Source: Variovorax sp. N23 (GTDB lineage Bacteria; Pseudomonadota; Gammaproteobacteria; Burkholderiales; Burkholderiaceae_C). From it: a stretch of DNA of 64,000 bases. A program made the position numbers and the translations under genes. Under the pieces are notes generated by a model, which saw only the letters and a program-made list of their open reading frames with translations, was not told the origin of the DNA and searched no databases. Location: assembly GCF_025486315.1 (NCBI RefSeq), contig NZ_JAOOPY010000014.1, positions 1 through 64,000 of the forward strand, read 5' to 3'. Below, piece by piece: positions 24,972 to 33,590 of the stretch (position 1 is its first letter; each line of letters begins with the position of its first letter).

Positions 24972-26156
24972 ATGCACCTGCACGACCCCGCCCACGCCTT
25001 CGTCCCCTACCCCGACGTGCCCGTCGAGAGCGCCGCCACCGGCCCGCTGGCCGACCTGCGCTTCGCAGCGAAGGACCTGTTCGACGTGGCCGGCTACCCG
25101 ACCGGCGGCGGCAGCCCCTTCCTGCTGGCGATGTCGGGCATCAAGACGCAGACCGCGCCCGCCGTGCAGGCGCTGCTCGATGCCGGCGCGCACTTCGTCG
25201 GCAAGACCGTGACCGACGAGCTGGCCTTCTCCATGACCGGCAACAACGCGCACTTCGGCGCGCCGATCAACGGCGCGGCCAAGGACCGCATCACCGGTGG
25301 CTCGTCGTCGGGCTCCGCATCCGCCGTTTCTTCGGGCCTGTGCGACTTCGCGCTGGGCAGCGACACCGGCGGCTCGGTGCGCGCGCCGGCCAACCACTGC
25401 GGCCTGTACGGGCTGCGCCCGACGCACGGCCGCATCAGCCTCGAACGGGTGCTCGACCTGGCGCCCAGCCTCGACACCTGCGGCTGGTTCGCGCGCGACG
25501 TCGGCACCTTCGCGCGCGTGGCCGACGTGCTGCTGGGCACCGACGCCAGGCCGCTGCCCGCCACGGTGCGGCTGCTCTGGCCGCAGGACGTGTGGGCGAT
25601 GCTCAGCGCACCGGTGACGCAGGCGCTGGCGGCGCCGGCGGACCGCATCCAGTCGGTGCTGGGCAAGGCGGCACCGGTCGAGCAGCTCGCGCTGGAGTCG
25701 TGGGACGCGATGTACTGGAACTTCCGCTACATCCAGGGCCGCGAAGCGTGGCTCACCGACGGCCCGATGATCGAGCGCTTCGCGCCGCCGCTGGGCCCCG
25801 GCGTGGCCGAGCGCTTCGCGTGGTCGCGCGACGTGACCGATGCACAGGTGAACACCGCACGCGCCTTCCGCATCGCCTTCCGCCAGCAGTTGGCCGCGCT
25901 GCTCGGCGACGACGGCGTGCTGCTGATGCCGACCATGCCCGACATCGCGCCGCTGCGCAGCGCGGCCGACAGCACGCTCGAGGACTACCGCAACGACTCG
26001 ATCCGCATGCTGTGCGTGGCCGGGCTCAGCGGCTTCCCGCAACTGTCGATGCCGCTGGCGCAGCGCGACGGTGCGCCGCTGGGCATCTCGCTGCTCGGCC
26101 CGGCGGGGTCGGACCGCTCGCTGGTCGTGCTGGCGGAGCGCATCGGCGAGCGCTAG
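24972..26156 (+). CDS. Amidase (amidase signature family)
   Basis: 394-residue Ser-Ser-Lys amidase hydrolysing a carboxamide to acid and ammonia. Catalytic Lys34 is in RFAAKDLFD, the glycine/serine signature GGSSSGSASAVSSG is at 109-122, and the nucleophile is Ser135 in LGSDTGGSVRAP. It is shorter than typical 450-500-residue members, like the compact AtzE/indole-acetamide-hydrolase-like group. It is 46 bases after the last ABC gene on the same strand and probably co-transcribed, so it likely processes the imported compound. It ends at CTAG, which also forms the stop of the convergent Crp-type gene. Confidence 0.88.
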   Translation: MHLHDPAHAFVPYPDVPVESAATGPLADLRFAAKDLFDVAGYPTGGGSPFLLAMSGIKTQTAPAVQALLDAGAHFVGKTVTDELAFSMTGNNAHFGAPINGAAKDRITGGSSSGSASAVSSGLCDFALGSDTGGSVRAPANHCGLYGLRPTHGRISLERVLDLAPSLDTCGWFARDVGTFARVADVLLGTDARPLPATVRLLWPQDVWAMLSAPVTQALAAPADRIQSVLGKAAPVEQLALESWDAMYWNFRYIQGREAWLTDGPMIERFAPPLGPGVAERFAWSRDVTDAQVNTARAFRIAFRQQLAALLGDDGVLLMPTMPDIAPLRSAADSTLEDYRNDSIRMLCVAGLSGFPQLSMPLAQRDGAPLGISLLGPAGSDRSLVVLAERIGER

Positions 26157-26914
26157 GGGTTCTGCGGCACGTTCCGTCCCAGCGGCGGCAGGTCGAGCAT
26201 CGGCGCGTCCGGTTCGGGGGACGCCGCCTCGGCACCGAGGTCCGGTTCGTACAGCAAGTCGTTGAAATCCGTCGACGCGAAGCTCGCCGGAACATGGATC
26301 CCCTGCGCATCCTTGGTCACCAGGCCGCGGCTCTCCATGTCCTTCATGGTCTTGTTGACCATCTCGCGCGAGATGCCCGAGTACGAGGCGATGATGGTCT
26401 GGGTGATGCGCTTGTCGTAGCCACCGCGCTCGGCGGGCGCCCATTGGGTCAGTTCGTGCAGCACGCGCTCCACGATCTTCGTGGCCGAGGAAGTCGTCAC
26501 CCGGCGCAGTTGCGTGCGCAGCATGCCGATGCGCCGGGCCTCCAGTTCGAGCAGACCCAGCGGCAGCGCGGGGTACTTCGCGCACAGGGCGCGCAGGTGC
26601 CTCACGGGCGCCGCATAGATGACGGAGGGGAGCGCCGCGATGGCGGTCGCGGGGCACGCGAACACGTCCTCGCCCCAGGACGGCGGCAGGAAGAAGTCGC
26701 TGCGCTGGATGAAATCCGTCGTCACCTCCTCGCTGTTTTCGCGGCTGTGCCGGGCAACGCGGAGCAGGCCGGTGGCGACGCAATAGACGTGCTGGCAGGG
26801 CTCCCCCGCCGCCTTCACCAGCTGATGGCGCTTGTAGGTGAGCAGTTCGGTCACATCCCGGAGCGCATCGCGATCGGCCTGCGACAGCGGCGTGAAAAGA
26901 GGATGAAGGTACAT
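26153..26914 (-). CDS. Crp/Fnr-family transcriptional regulator
   Basis: 253 residues. An N-terminal cyclic-nucleotide-binding-like beta-roll (about 8-120: FTPLSQADRDALRDVTELLT, HVYCVATGLLRVARHSREN) precedes a C-terminal winged helix (about 150-225: TQTIIASYSGISREMVNKTM). No clustered N-terminal cysteines for an Fnr-type Fe-S cluster are present, and the cAMP-binding Arg motif is not evident, so the signal is unknown. The last ~40 residues are an acidic tail. Start chosen at MYLHPLF; the frame is open upstream but loses similarity. It is 176 bases downstream of the EAL gene, same strand. Confidence 0.8.
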   Translation of the reverse strand: MYLHPLFTPLSQADRDALRDVTELLTYKRHQLVKAAGEPCQHVYCVATGLLRVARHSRENSEEVTTDFIQRSDFFLPPSWGEDVFACPATAIAALPSVIYAAPVRHLRALCAKYPALPLGLLELEARRIGMLRTQLRRVTTSSATKIVERVLHELTQWAPAERGGYDKRITQTIIASYSGISREMVNKTMKDMESRGLVTKDAQGIHVPASFASTDFNDLLYEPDLGAEAASPEPDAPMLDLPPLGRNVPQNP

Positions 26915-27090
26915 AGGCTCTCCGGTCAGGCATGGCCTCGGGCGTCTCTCGGCTCGGCGAGGGTCGCCGTCGCCTCCTCGATGCACATGGCGCGCCCGAC
27001 GCGACACCCCTCACGACCGGCGCACGCCGCGCCCGCTGGCACACCACGAGAGGACAAGGGCCGGCGGGGCGTCGCCCGGCCAACGCGCGT

Positions 27091-28554
27091 TCAATGAATC
27101 GCCGCGGTGCCCGCGCACGCGCCGGCCAACGCGTGCGGCGCGGCGGCATTCGTGGGGGTCAACGCCGGGAGTGCCGCCCGCGGACCGCCCAGATAGTAGC
27201 CCTGCATCCACCGCGCACCCGCGCGCAGCGCGACACCGAGATCCTCGGCCCGGTCCACGCCCTCCACCACGGTGCAGGGGGCCAGGTTGGCGCAGAGCGC
27301 CAGCGCATGCTTGAGGCTGTCGAAGCCGAACTGGCTTTCGCCGGCCCGCCGGATGAACTGCGCCTCCAGTTTCACGATGTCGGGCTTGCACGCCTGCAGC
27401 ACGCCCAGGCTGGCCGCGCTCGCGGCGAAATGGTCGATGGCGATCCGGCATCCGCAGACGGCCAGGCGGCGGCAGAAGTCGCGCATCGCCTCCGCGTCCT
27501 GCCACTGCGCACCGGCCCAGCCGACCTCGACCACCAGGCGGCGTGCCACCTCGGGCTCTTGCGCGAGGGCACGTAGCGCCGTGGCCCACCAATGGTCCAG
27601 CCGCGCGCTGTTCGCGGAGATGTTCAGGCTCATGCCCGCCTCGGGGCTTCGACGCAGGGCCTCGAGAATCTGGTTCGCCGCCATGTGGTCGAGTTCGCGC
27701 GTGAGCTGGAGCCGTTCCAGGCAGGGCAGGACGCTGCCGAGCGCGACCGGCACGCCGGAACGGCCCTGGATGGGAAGAAGGTGCACGCAGCCTTCGCGAT
27801 AGAGGGTGTCGGCCGATGCATAGGCGTCGATGACCGGCTGCCAGCGCATCTGCATGCGGCCGGCCCGCGCGGCCTCGAGCACGGCCACCGCCGTTTCCAT
27901 GTCCGCACGATAGCGGGCGCGCCAGTCCTTGGACGGGAGGTCCTGGAAATCGGGCGCGGGCTGCGCCGCCCACAGCACCAGGTCGGTCTCGGCGGCGTCC
28001 AGGGTGCGCGGATCGGGGACGTCGATCCAGCCGACGTGGAGCCGTGCCAGCGCAGCCATGGCCTGGAAGCGGACCGCCTCGCCGGCGACGGCGCACAGCA
28101 ACTGCTCGAGGTCCGCGTTCACCGGCGACGCATCGGTGGATGCGAGGGGCAGCGTGCCGCGCTCGGACCAGATCAGGAAGCAGTCGTCGCGCAGCGTCAG
28201 CACCCGGTCGCCGCTCGTGGCGCCGACGAAGGCGATCAGCCGGCGCGCCACCTCGCGGCTGGTCGCGGCGGCGAACTCGGCGCCGAAGGCCTCGTCGAGG
28301 TGCGGGAGATTGCCGATGAAGACGAAGGCGCAGGTCTGCCGGCGCGACAGCGTGCGGCCCCAGCCGTCAGGGCGCCGGTGCGGCCGCGTTGCCGCCACCG
28401 TGCTGCGCCGGACCCGGTCGCGCGCCGCCGCGGTCCACGGCAACAGGCTGCGCAGCGGCCGCCCCAGGGCGCGCAGAAACGCATCGACCGAAGCCGGAGG
28501 CGGTACGCCCGGCGCCGATACCTCCGTCGATGTGTCGAGTGAACAGGTCCGCAT
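27091..28554 (-). CDS. Degenerate EAL-domain protein (probably non-catalytic)
   Basis: 487 residues. The N-terminal half (about 1-215) contains a weak GGDEF-like fold without a GGDEF motif. The C-terminal half (about 225-465) is an EAL phosphodiesterase fold with several active-site changes. The EAL triplet is absent (QMRWQPVIDAYAS). The Asn motif survives as SLNISANSARL, and the metal-binding DDFG is replaced by DHFA. The Lys in DIVKLEAQFIR and the VVEGV and MQGYYLGGP segments remain. Loss of the DD pair argues against c-di-GMP hydrolysis; binding or protein-interaction roles are possible. It is followed by the Crp-type gene. Confidence 0.72.
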   Translation of the reverse strand: MRTCSLDTSTEVSAPGVPPPASVDAFLRALGRPLRSLLPWTAAARDRVRRSTVAATRPHRRPDGWGRTLSRRQTCAFVFIGNLPHLDEAFGAEFAAATSREVARRLIAFVGATSGDRVLTLRDDCFLIWSERGTLPLASTDASPVNADLEQLLCAVAGEAVRFQAMAALARLHVGWIDVPDPRTLDAAETDLVLWAAQPAPDFQDLPSKDWRARYRADMETAVAVLEAARAGRMQMRWQPVIDAYASADTLYREGCVHLLPIQGRSGVPVALGSVLPCLERLQLTRELDHMAANQILEALRRSPEAGMSLNISANSARLDHWWATALRALAQEPEVARRLVVEVGWAGAQWQDAEAMRDFCRRLAVCGCRIAIDHFAASAASLGVLQACKPDIVKLEAQFIRRAGESQFGFDSLKHALALCANLAPCTVVEGVDRAEDLGVALRAGARWMQGYYLGGPRAALPALTPTNAAAPHALAGACAGTAAIH

Positions 28555-28829
28555 CGCATCATGCCTTTGTGTCGTGTTGTCGTCGCAGGCCCATGGTAGG
28601 AACGCATCGCCCGCGACGCATGCTCCTTCTTCGGCACTTTGTGGGGCGGATCACAAACCCGTGCATCCATGCGCCGGAAATGCCAACGACGACCGCGGCC
28701 TGCGGGGCGCGGCTAAGGAAACCCCCGATGGAGCCGGCCGCCGTATTGACTACGATCCGCGCACCCCGGGCGCCGGGCTGCGACCCCCGGCATCCGCGCC
28801 GGCGGCGCTCCTACGTTCACACAGCACCG

Positions 28830-29384
28830 ATGTCCACCCCTCCCGAGTCCGGCCCCGTGCTGGACGCCGCCAGCCCCCTCCCCCCACAGATCGAAGCGGC
28901 CGACGAACCGGCCAAGGTGCCGCTGGCCATCGAGGACTGGGCCACGGTGGTCATCATGGGCCTGCTGGCCTGCATCACCTTCGCCAACGTGCTGGTGCGC
29001 TACTTCACCGACTCGTCCTTCGCGTGGACGGAGGAGTTCTCGGTCTTCCTGATGATCCTGCTGGCCATGGTCGCCGGCTCGGCCGCGGTGGCACGCGACC
29101 GGCACATCCGCATCGAATACTTTTCCGAAAGCGGCTCGATGGCGCGGCGCAAGCGGCTGTCGCAGTTCGGCGCGGTGCTGGTGGCGGCGCTCTTCCTGCT
29201 GATCGCCGCGCTCAGCGTGCGCATGGTGTGGGACGACTACCGTTTCGAGGAAACCTCGCCGGGCATCGGCGTGCCGGCCTGGTGGTACTCGATCTGGCTG
29301 CCGATCGTGTCGACCGCCATCGCGCTGCGGGCCGTCGGACTGTTCATCCGGCGCGGCCGCCGCGACGACCGGGGCGACGAATGA
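28830..29384 (+). CDS. TRAP transporter small permease (DctQ type)
   Basis: 184-residue membrane protein with about four membrane segments. Family segments are ATVVIMGLLACITFANVLVR, FAWTEEFSVFLMILLAMVAG (the conserved WTEE motif) and AVARDRHIRIEYF. An N-terminal Pro/Ala-rich cytoplasmic tail of ~30 residues precedes the first helix. No clear ribosome site is seen before the ATG. It overlaps the large permease gene by four bases (ATGA). The 275 bases upstream of the start hold no recognised gene. Confidence 0.85.
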   Translation: MSTPPESGPVLDAASPLPPQIEAADEPAKVPLAIEDWATVVIMGLLACITFANVLVRYFTDSSFAWTEEFSVFLMILLAMVAGSAAVARDRHIRIEYFSESGSMARRKRLSQFGAVLVAALFLLIAALSVRMVWDDYRFEETSPGIGVPAWWYSIWLPIVSTAIALRAVGLFIRRGRRDDRGDE

Positions 29385-30679
29385 TCGCGACGCTGCTGTT
29401 CGTCGCCTTCGTCGTGCTGATGCTGATCGGCGTGCCGATCGGCGCGGCGCTCGGCCTGGCCGGCGCGGCCTGCATCGCGCTCGCCAACGCCGATGCCCAG
29501 TGGTTCGGCCTGCTGGCCGTGCCGCAGAACTTCTACGCGGGCCTGGGCAAGTACCCGCTGCTGGCGATCCCGATGTTCGTGCTGGTCGGCTCGATCTTCG
29601 ACCGCTCCGGCGTCGCGTTGCGGCTGGTGAACTTCGCCGTCGCCATCGTCGGCCGTGGGCCGGGCATGCTGCCGATGGTCGCGATCCTGGTCGCGATGTT
29701 CCTCGGCGGCATCTCGGGCTCGGGCCCGGCCAACGCCGCTGCGGTGGGCGCCGTGATGATCGCGGCGATGTCGCGGGCCGGCTACCCGCCGGCCTTCTCG
29801 GCCAGCGTGGTCGGCGCGGCCGCGGCCACCGACATCCTGATCCCGCCCTCGGTCGCCTTCATCGTGTACTCGGTGCTGGTGCCCGGTGCGTCGGTACCGG
29901 CGCTGTTCGCTGCCGGCATGATTCCCGGCATCCTGGCCGGGCTGGCGCTGATCATTCCGGCCGTGTGGATGGCACGCAAGCACAAGATGGGCGCGCTCGA
30001 GGCCAGCATGCCGCGGCCCGCCTTCTGGAAGAGCTTCCGCGAAGCGACCTGGGGCCTGGCCGCGCCGGTGCTGATCCTCGGCGGCATGCGCGCGGGCTGG
30101 TTCACGCCGACCGAGGCAGCGGTGGTCGCGGTGTTCTACGGGCTCTTCGTCGGCATGGTGATCTACCGGACGATCAAGGTGCGCGACCTGTTCGTCATCC
30201 TGCGCGAGGCGGGCGAGCTGTCGGCCGTGATCCTGCTGGTCGTCTCGCTCGCAGGCATCTTCGCGTACTCGCTCTCGACGCTCGGCGTGATCGACCCGGT
30301 GGCCAAGGCCATCACCAACTCGGGCCTGGGCGAGTACGGCGTGCTGGCGCTGCTGATCGTCATGCTCATCACGGTGGGCATGTTCCTCGACGGCGTGTCG
30401 ATCTTCCTGATCTTCGTGCCGCTGCTGTGGCCCATCGTGCAGTTCTACAAATGGGACCCGGTGTGGTTCGGCGTGATCCTCACGCTCAAGGTGGCGCTGG
30501 GCCAGTTCACGCCGCCGCTCGCGGTCAATCTGATGGTGTCGTGCCGCATCGCCAACGTGCGCATGGAAGAGACCGTGCGCTGGGTCGGGTGGATGCTGTT
30601 CGCGATGTTCCTCGTGATGGTCGCGGTGATCGCGTGGCCGCAGCTGGCACTGTGGCTGCCGAACAAGCTGGGGTATTGA
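29381..30679 (+). CDS. TRAP transporter large permease (DctM type)
   Basis: 432 residues, about 12-13 membrane segments. Family landmarks are LGKYPLLAIPMFVLVGSIFD, FLGGISGSGPANAAAVGAVM, the substrate/sodium-site region GAAAATDILIPPSVAFIVYS, GWFTPTEAAVVAVFYGLFVG and LGQFTPPLAVNLMVS. It forms the ion-coupled transport channel with the DctQ partner. The binding-protein gene follows only after a 336-base gap filled by a long inverted repeat. Organic-acid substrate is inferred from the family. Confidence 0.9.
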   Translation: MIATLLFVAFVVLMLIGVPIGAALGLAGAACIALANADAQWFGLLAVPQNFYAGLGKYPLLAIPMFVLVGSIFDRSGVALRLVNFAVAIVGRGPGMLPMVAILVAMFLGGISGSGPANAAAVGAVMIAAMSRAGYPPAFSASVVGAAAATDILIPPSVAFIVYSVLVPGASVPALFAAGMIPGILAGLALIIPAVWMARKHKMGALEASMPRPAFWKSFREATWGLAAPVLILGGMRAGWFTPTEAAVVAVFYGLFVGMVIYRTIKVRDLFVILREAGELSAVILLVVSLAGIFAYSLSTLGVIDPVAKAITNSGLGEYGVLALLIVMLITVGMFLDGVSIFLIFVPLLWPIVQFYKWDPVWFGVILTLKVALGQFTPPLAVNLMVSCRIANVRMEETVRWVGWMLFAMFLVMVAVIAWPQLALWLPNKLGY

Positions 30680-30725
30680 GATGTCGCCAAAAAGCCAGTG
30701 GTTGGGGTGGGATCACGCCGACGGC

Positions 30726-30928
30726 GTACTCTGCTCCGCGAATGTCCCCCGGCCTGCGGCCTCCTCCTTGATTTCGCTGCGCAGAGCACACCATCGACGT
30801 GATCTGGACGCGCTGTGGGTGATCGCGCGTACACCCCCCATCGCGTCCACGTGCGCAGGGTATCGGGTGCTCCCCGCAGCGAAATAAAGGAGGAGCCGAA
30901 GGCGGGGGACATTCGCGGAGGGGAGTAC
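30726..30928. repeat. Long imperfect inverted repeat (~200 nt hairpin) inside the TRAP operon
   Basis: Two outer arms are near-perfect reverse complements: 30726-30780 (GTACTCTGCTCCGCGAATGT at its start) and 30876-30928 (ending ATTCGCGGAGGGGAGTAC). The complementarity continues inward with lower identity (AGCACACCATCGACGTG against the reverse complement of CGGGTGCTCC and neighbours) to a centre near 30823. The RNA would fold into one long hairpin of about 95-base arms. It resembles the dispersed intergenic palindromes (REP/MITE-like) of related genomes. The rest of the 30680-31015 gap holds only the ribosome site of the next gene. Confidence 0.75.
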
Positions 30929-31015
30929 CCGGTGGCCTGCACACGCACCCCGAATGCACCGATCTCCTCAACATTCAACGTGTAGTTCGTGTTCGATAAC
31001 AAAAGGAGACATCCA

Positions 31016-32053
31016 ATGAAATTCCGCCGCACCCTGCTCGGCCTCGCGCTGGCAGCCACCGCCCTTGGCTTCACCACCGGCGCCATGGCGCAGGCCGCCT
31101 ACAAGCCCGAATACAAGATGTCCCTGGTGCTCGGCCCGCCGACGCCCTGGGGCCAGGCCGGGAAGATCTGGGCCGACCTCGTGAAGGAGCGTACCCAGGG
31201 CCGCATCAACATCAAGCTGTACCCCGGCGTGTCGCTCATTCAGGGTGACCAGACGCGCGAGTTCAGCGCGCTGCGCCAGGGCGTGATCGACATGGCGGTC
31301 GGCTCCACCATCAACTGGTCGCCGCAGGTCAAGCAGCTCAACCTGTTCTCCATGCCCTTCCTCATGCCCGACTACGCGGCCATCGACGCGCTCACGCAGG
31401 GCGAGGTCGGCAAGGAGCTGTTCGCCACCATCGACAAGGCCGGCGTGGTGCCGCTGGCCTGGGGCGAGAACGGCTACCGCGAGATCACCAACTCCAAGCG
31501 CGCCATCAGGTCGCCCGACGACCTCAAGGGCATGAAGATCCGCGTGGTCGGCTCGCCGCTCTTCGCCGACCTCTTCACTGCGCTCGGCGCCAACCCGACG
31601 CAGATGAGCTGGGCCGACGCGCAGCCCGCCCTGGCCAGCGGTGCCGTCGACGGGCAGGAGAACCCGCTGTTCCTCTTCACCGTGCTGAAGATGCAGAACG
31701 TCGGCCAGAGGTTCGTGACCACCTGGGGCTACGTCGCCGACCCGCTGATCTTCGTGGTCAACAAGGAGATCTGGGCCTCGTGGACGCCGGCCGACCAGGC
31801 CATCGTGAAGCAGGCCGCCATCGATGCCGGCAAGCAGGAAATCGCCATCGCGCGCAAGGGGCTGATCGAAGCCGACAAGCCCGTGCTCAAGGACATCGCC
31901 GGCATGGGCGTGACCGTGACGCAGCTGTCGCCGGCCGAGCGCGAAGCCTTCGTCAAGGCGACGCGGCCGGTCTATGCGAAGTGGAAGCCGACGATCGGCA
32001 ACGCGCTGGTGGAGAAGGCCGAGAAGGCGATCGCGGCGCGCAAGCAGCCCTGA
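31016..32053 (+). CDS. TRAP transporter substrate-binding protein (DctP type)
   Basis: 345-residue periplasmic solute receptor. The signal peptide MKFRRTLLGLALAATALGFT continues to a cleavage site after AMA (near residue 26). DctP landmarks are SLVLGPPTPWGQAGKIWADL, LKGMKIRVVGSPLFADLF with the carboxylate-binding Arg region, GANPTQMSWADAQPALASGA and VDGQENPLFLF. A strong ribosome site AAAGGAG lies before the ATG. With the two upstream permeases it completes the TRAP system, though separated from them by the hairpin repeat. The ligand is probably a carboxylate; identity unknown. Confidence 0.88.
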   Translation: MKFRRTLLGLALAATALGFTTGAMAQAAYKPEYKMSLVLGPPTPWGQAGKIWADLVKERTQGRINIKLYPGVSLIQGDQTREFSALRQGVIDMAVGSTINWSPQVKQLNLFSMPFLMPDYAAIDALTQGEVGKELFATIDKAGVVPLAWGENGYREITNSKRAIRSPDDLKGMKIRVVGSPLFADLFTALGANPTQMSWADAQPALASGAVDGQENPLFLFTVLKMQNVGQRFVTTWGYVADPLIFVVNKEIWASWTPADQAIVKQAAIDAGKQEIAIARKGLIEADKPVLKDIAGMGVTVTQLSPAEREAFVKATRPVYAKWKPTIGNALVEKAEKAIAARKQP

Positions 32054-32080
32054 CGCCCGAACGCGTCACGACGAATCGTT

Positions 32081-32494
32081 CTACAGCAGGTACTCGCCGC
32101 TGGCTTCCGGCTGGTAGGCGATGGCCGCAATCTGCAATTGCCCGCCCGACCCATCGGGCGCGACCCAGTTCGCCACGTCGCCGACCCGCAGCCCGAGCAG
32201 CGCGGTGCCGACCGGCGACAGCACCGAGATGCAGCCGGTGGCGGGGTCGGCGTCCGACGGGTAGCTCAGCGTCAGCGTTCGCCGTTGGCGGTCGCCGGTG
32301 GGCTCGACCACCTGCACGCGCGAGCGCATCGTGACGACGTCGGCGGCGATCTCGCTGGGCGCGACAAGCTCGGCGTTGTCCAGCACGCTCTGGATGGCGC
32401 TGGCCGGCAGGCCGTCGGCGTACTTGCCGAGCCGGGCGTGGTCGAGTTCGGTGAGGGTGCGCGTGGCGAGCACGGCGATGGAATCGGGGGTCAT
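32081..32494 (-). CDS. rnk: GreA/GreB-type C-terminal domain protein, Rnk-like
   Basis: 137 residues. A short N-terminal helical region (LATRTLTELDHARLGKYADG) is followed by the FKBP-like fold shared by GreA/GreB C-termini and Rnk (VVTMRSRVQVVEP, TLTLSYPSDADPATGCISVL, SPVGTALLGLRVGD). The long Gre coiled coil is absent, which fits Rnk, an RNA-polymerase-binding regulator of nucleoside diphosphate kinase in enterics. AGGAG lies ten bases before the ATG. Convergent with the TRAP dctP gene. Confidence 0.8.
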   Translation of the reverse strand: MTPDSIAVLATRTLTELDHARLGKYADGLPASAIQSVLDNAELVAPSEIAADVVTMRSRVQVVEPTGDRQRRTLTLSYPSDADPATGCISVLSPVGTALLGLRVGDVANWVAPDGSGGQLQIAAIAYQPEASGEYLL

Positions 32495-32776
32495 GGCGAA
32501 ACGCTCCTGGAAAAAGACGCGCGCCGAGGCAGCGGGTGCCCGGTGATCCAGTGGCGCGATGAAAAGAAGAAGGGGGATCGCCGGGCTCAGGAGCGTGCAG
32601 CAGCACGTCGGCCCGGCATGCGGCGAAGCTCCGCGCGCAGGCGCACGGCAGACCGGCTTGCCAGAAGCCGATCCGCGAGAACGCTGACGAGGGAGGACGC
32701 GAAAGAGCGCATGGCGCCATCGTAGGCCGGTATGGCGCTCGCGGCACGCATACACCTGCAGGCCATGCGGGTTCGC
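32495..32776. other. Intergenic region with no supported gene
   Basis: Between the Rnk-like gene and the gltL terminator I see only one marginal minus-strand ORF (32587-32712, 41 codons beginning MRSFASSLVSVLADRLL) with no ribosome site. A -10-like TACGAT six bases before its ATG would make a leaderless message. This is too weak to call a gene. Confidence 0.3.
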
Positions 32777-32803
32777 AAAAAACAAAGCCCCGCAATGCGG
32801 GGC
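32777..32803 (-). terminator. Intrinsic terminator of the glt ABC operon
   Basis: On the minus strand the stem GCCCCGC-ATT-GCGGGGC is followed by TTTGTTTTTT. It lies 25 bases after the gltL stop and ends the gltIJKL unit. Confidence 0.85.
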
Positions 32804-32827
32804 CTTGTCGTTCCGGGCGCAGCAGCC

Positions 32828-33577
32828 TCAGTGCTGCAGGATCTTGTTCAGGAAATCCTTGGTGCGCGGCTGGCGGTTTTCCGGATGGCTGAAGAACTCG
32901 TCCTTCGGGCAGTCTTCCAGGATGCGGCCACCGACGTCGATGAAGATCACGCGGCTCGCGACCTTGCGGGCGAAGGCCATCTCGTGCGTCACGACCATCA
33001 TGGTCATGCCTTCCTTGGCCAGGGCCACCATCACGTCGAGCACTTCGCCGACCATCTCGGGGTCGAGGGCCGAGGTGGGCTCGTCGAACAGCATGACGAT
33101 CGGGTCCATGCTCAGCGCACGGGCGATCGCCACGCGCTGCTGCTGGCCGCCGGACAGCTGGCCGGGGAACTTGTCCTTGTGCGCCATCAGGCCCACGCGA
33201 TCGAGCATCTTCAGGCCGCGGACCTTGGCCTCGTCGGGCTTGCGGCCCAGCACCTTGATCTGCGCGATCGTGAGGTTCTCGGTCACCGACAGGTGCGGGA
33301 ACAGCTCGAAGTGCTGGAACACCATGCCGACCTTCGAGCGCAGCTTGGGCAGGTTGGTCTTGGGGTCGTGCAGCGGAATGCCGTTGACCGTGATCTCGCC
33401 CTTCTGGAAGGGCTCGAGCGCGTTCACCGTCTTGATGAGCGTCGACTTGCCCGAGCCCGAGGGGCCGCAGACCACGACGACGTCGCCCTTGGCGATGTTG
33501 ACCGAGCAGTCGTTGAGCACCTGGACCGGGCCATACCACTTGGAAACATTCTTGATTTGAATCATGTTTTCGGACAT
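32828..33577 (-). CDS. gltL: Glutamate/aspartate ABC transporter ATP-binding protein
   Basis: 249 residues. Walker [10 protein letters not shown] near residue 38, Q-loop [14 protein letters not shown], signature [15 protein letters not shown], Walker [16 protein letters not shown] and H-loop VTHEM. These are typical polar-amino-acid (HisP/GlnQ/GltL) ATPase features. The start at 33577 follows GGAGA at a suitable distance; a second in-frame ATG four codons later is the alternative. It is the last gene of the gltIJKL operon and lies 13 bases after gltK. Confidence 0.92.
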   Translation of the reverse strand: MSENMIQIKNVSKWYGPVQVLNDCSVNIAKGDVVVVCGPSGSGKSTLIKTVNALEPFQKGEITVNGIPLHDPKTNLPKLRSKVGMVFQHFELFPHLSVTENLTIAQIKVLGRKPDEAKVRGLKMLDRVGLMAHKDKFPGQLSGGQQQRVAIARALSMDPIVMLFDEPTSALDPEMVGEVLDVMVALAKEGMTMMVVTHEMAFARKVASRVIFIDVGGRILEDCPKDEFFSHPENRQPRTKDFLNKILQH

Positions 33578-33590
33578 TTTTTCTCTCCGG

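Noticed and set aside
32587-32712. 41-codon possible leaderless gene upstream of the glt terminator
   Set aside because: Only a weak -10-like hexamer supports it; no ribosome site, no recognisable product.
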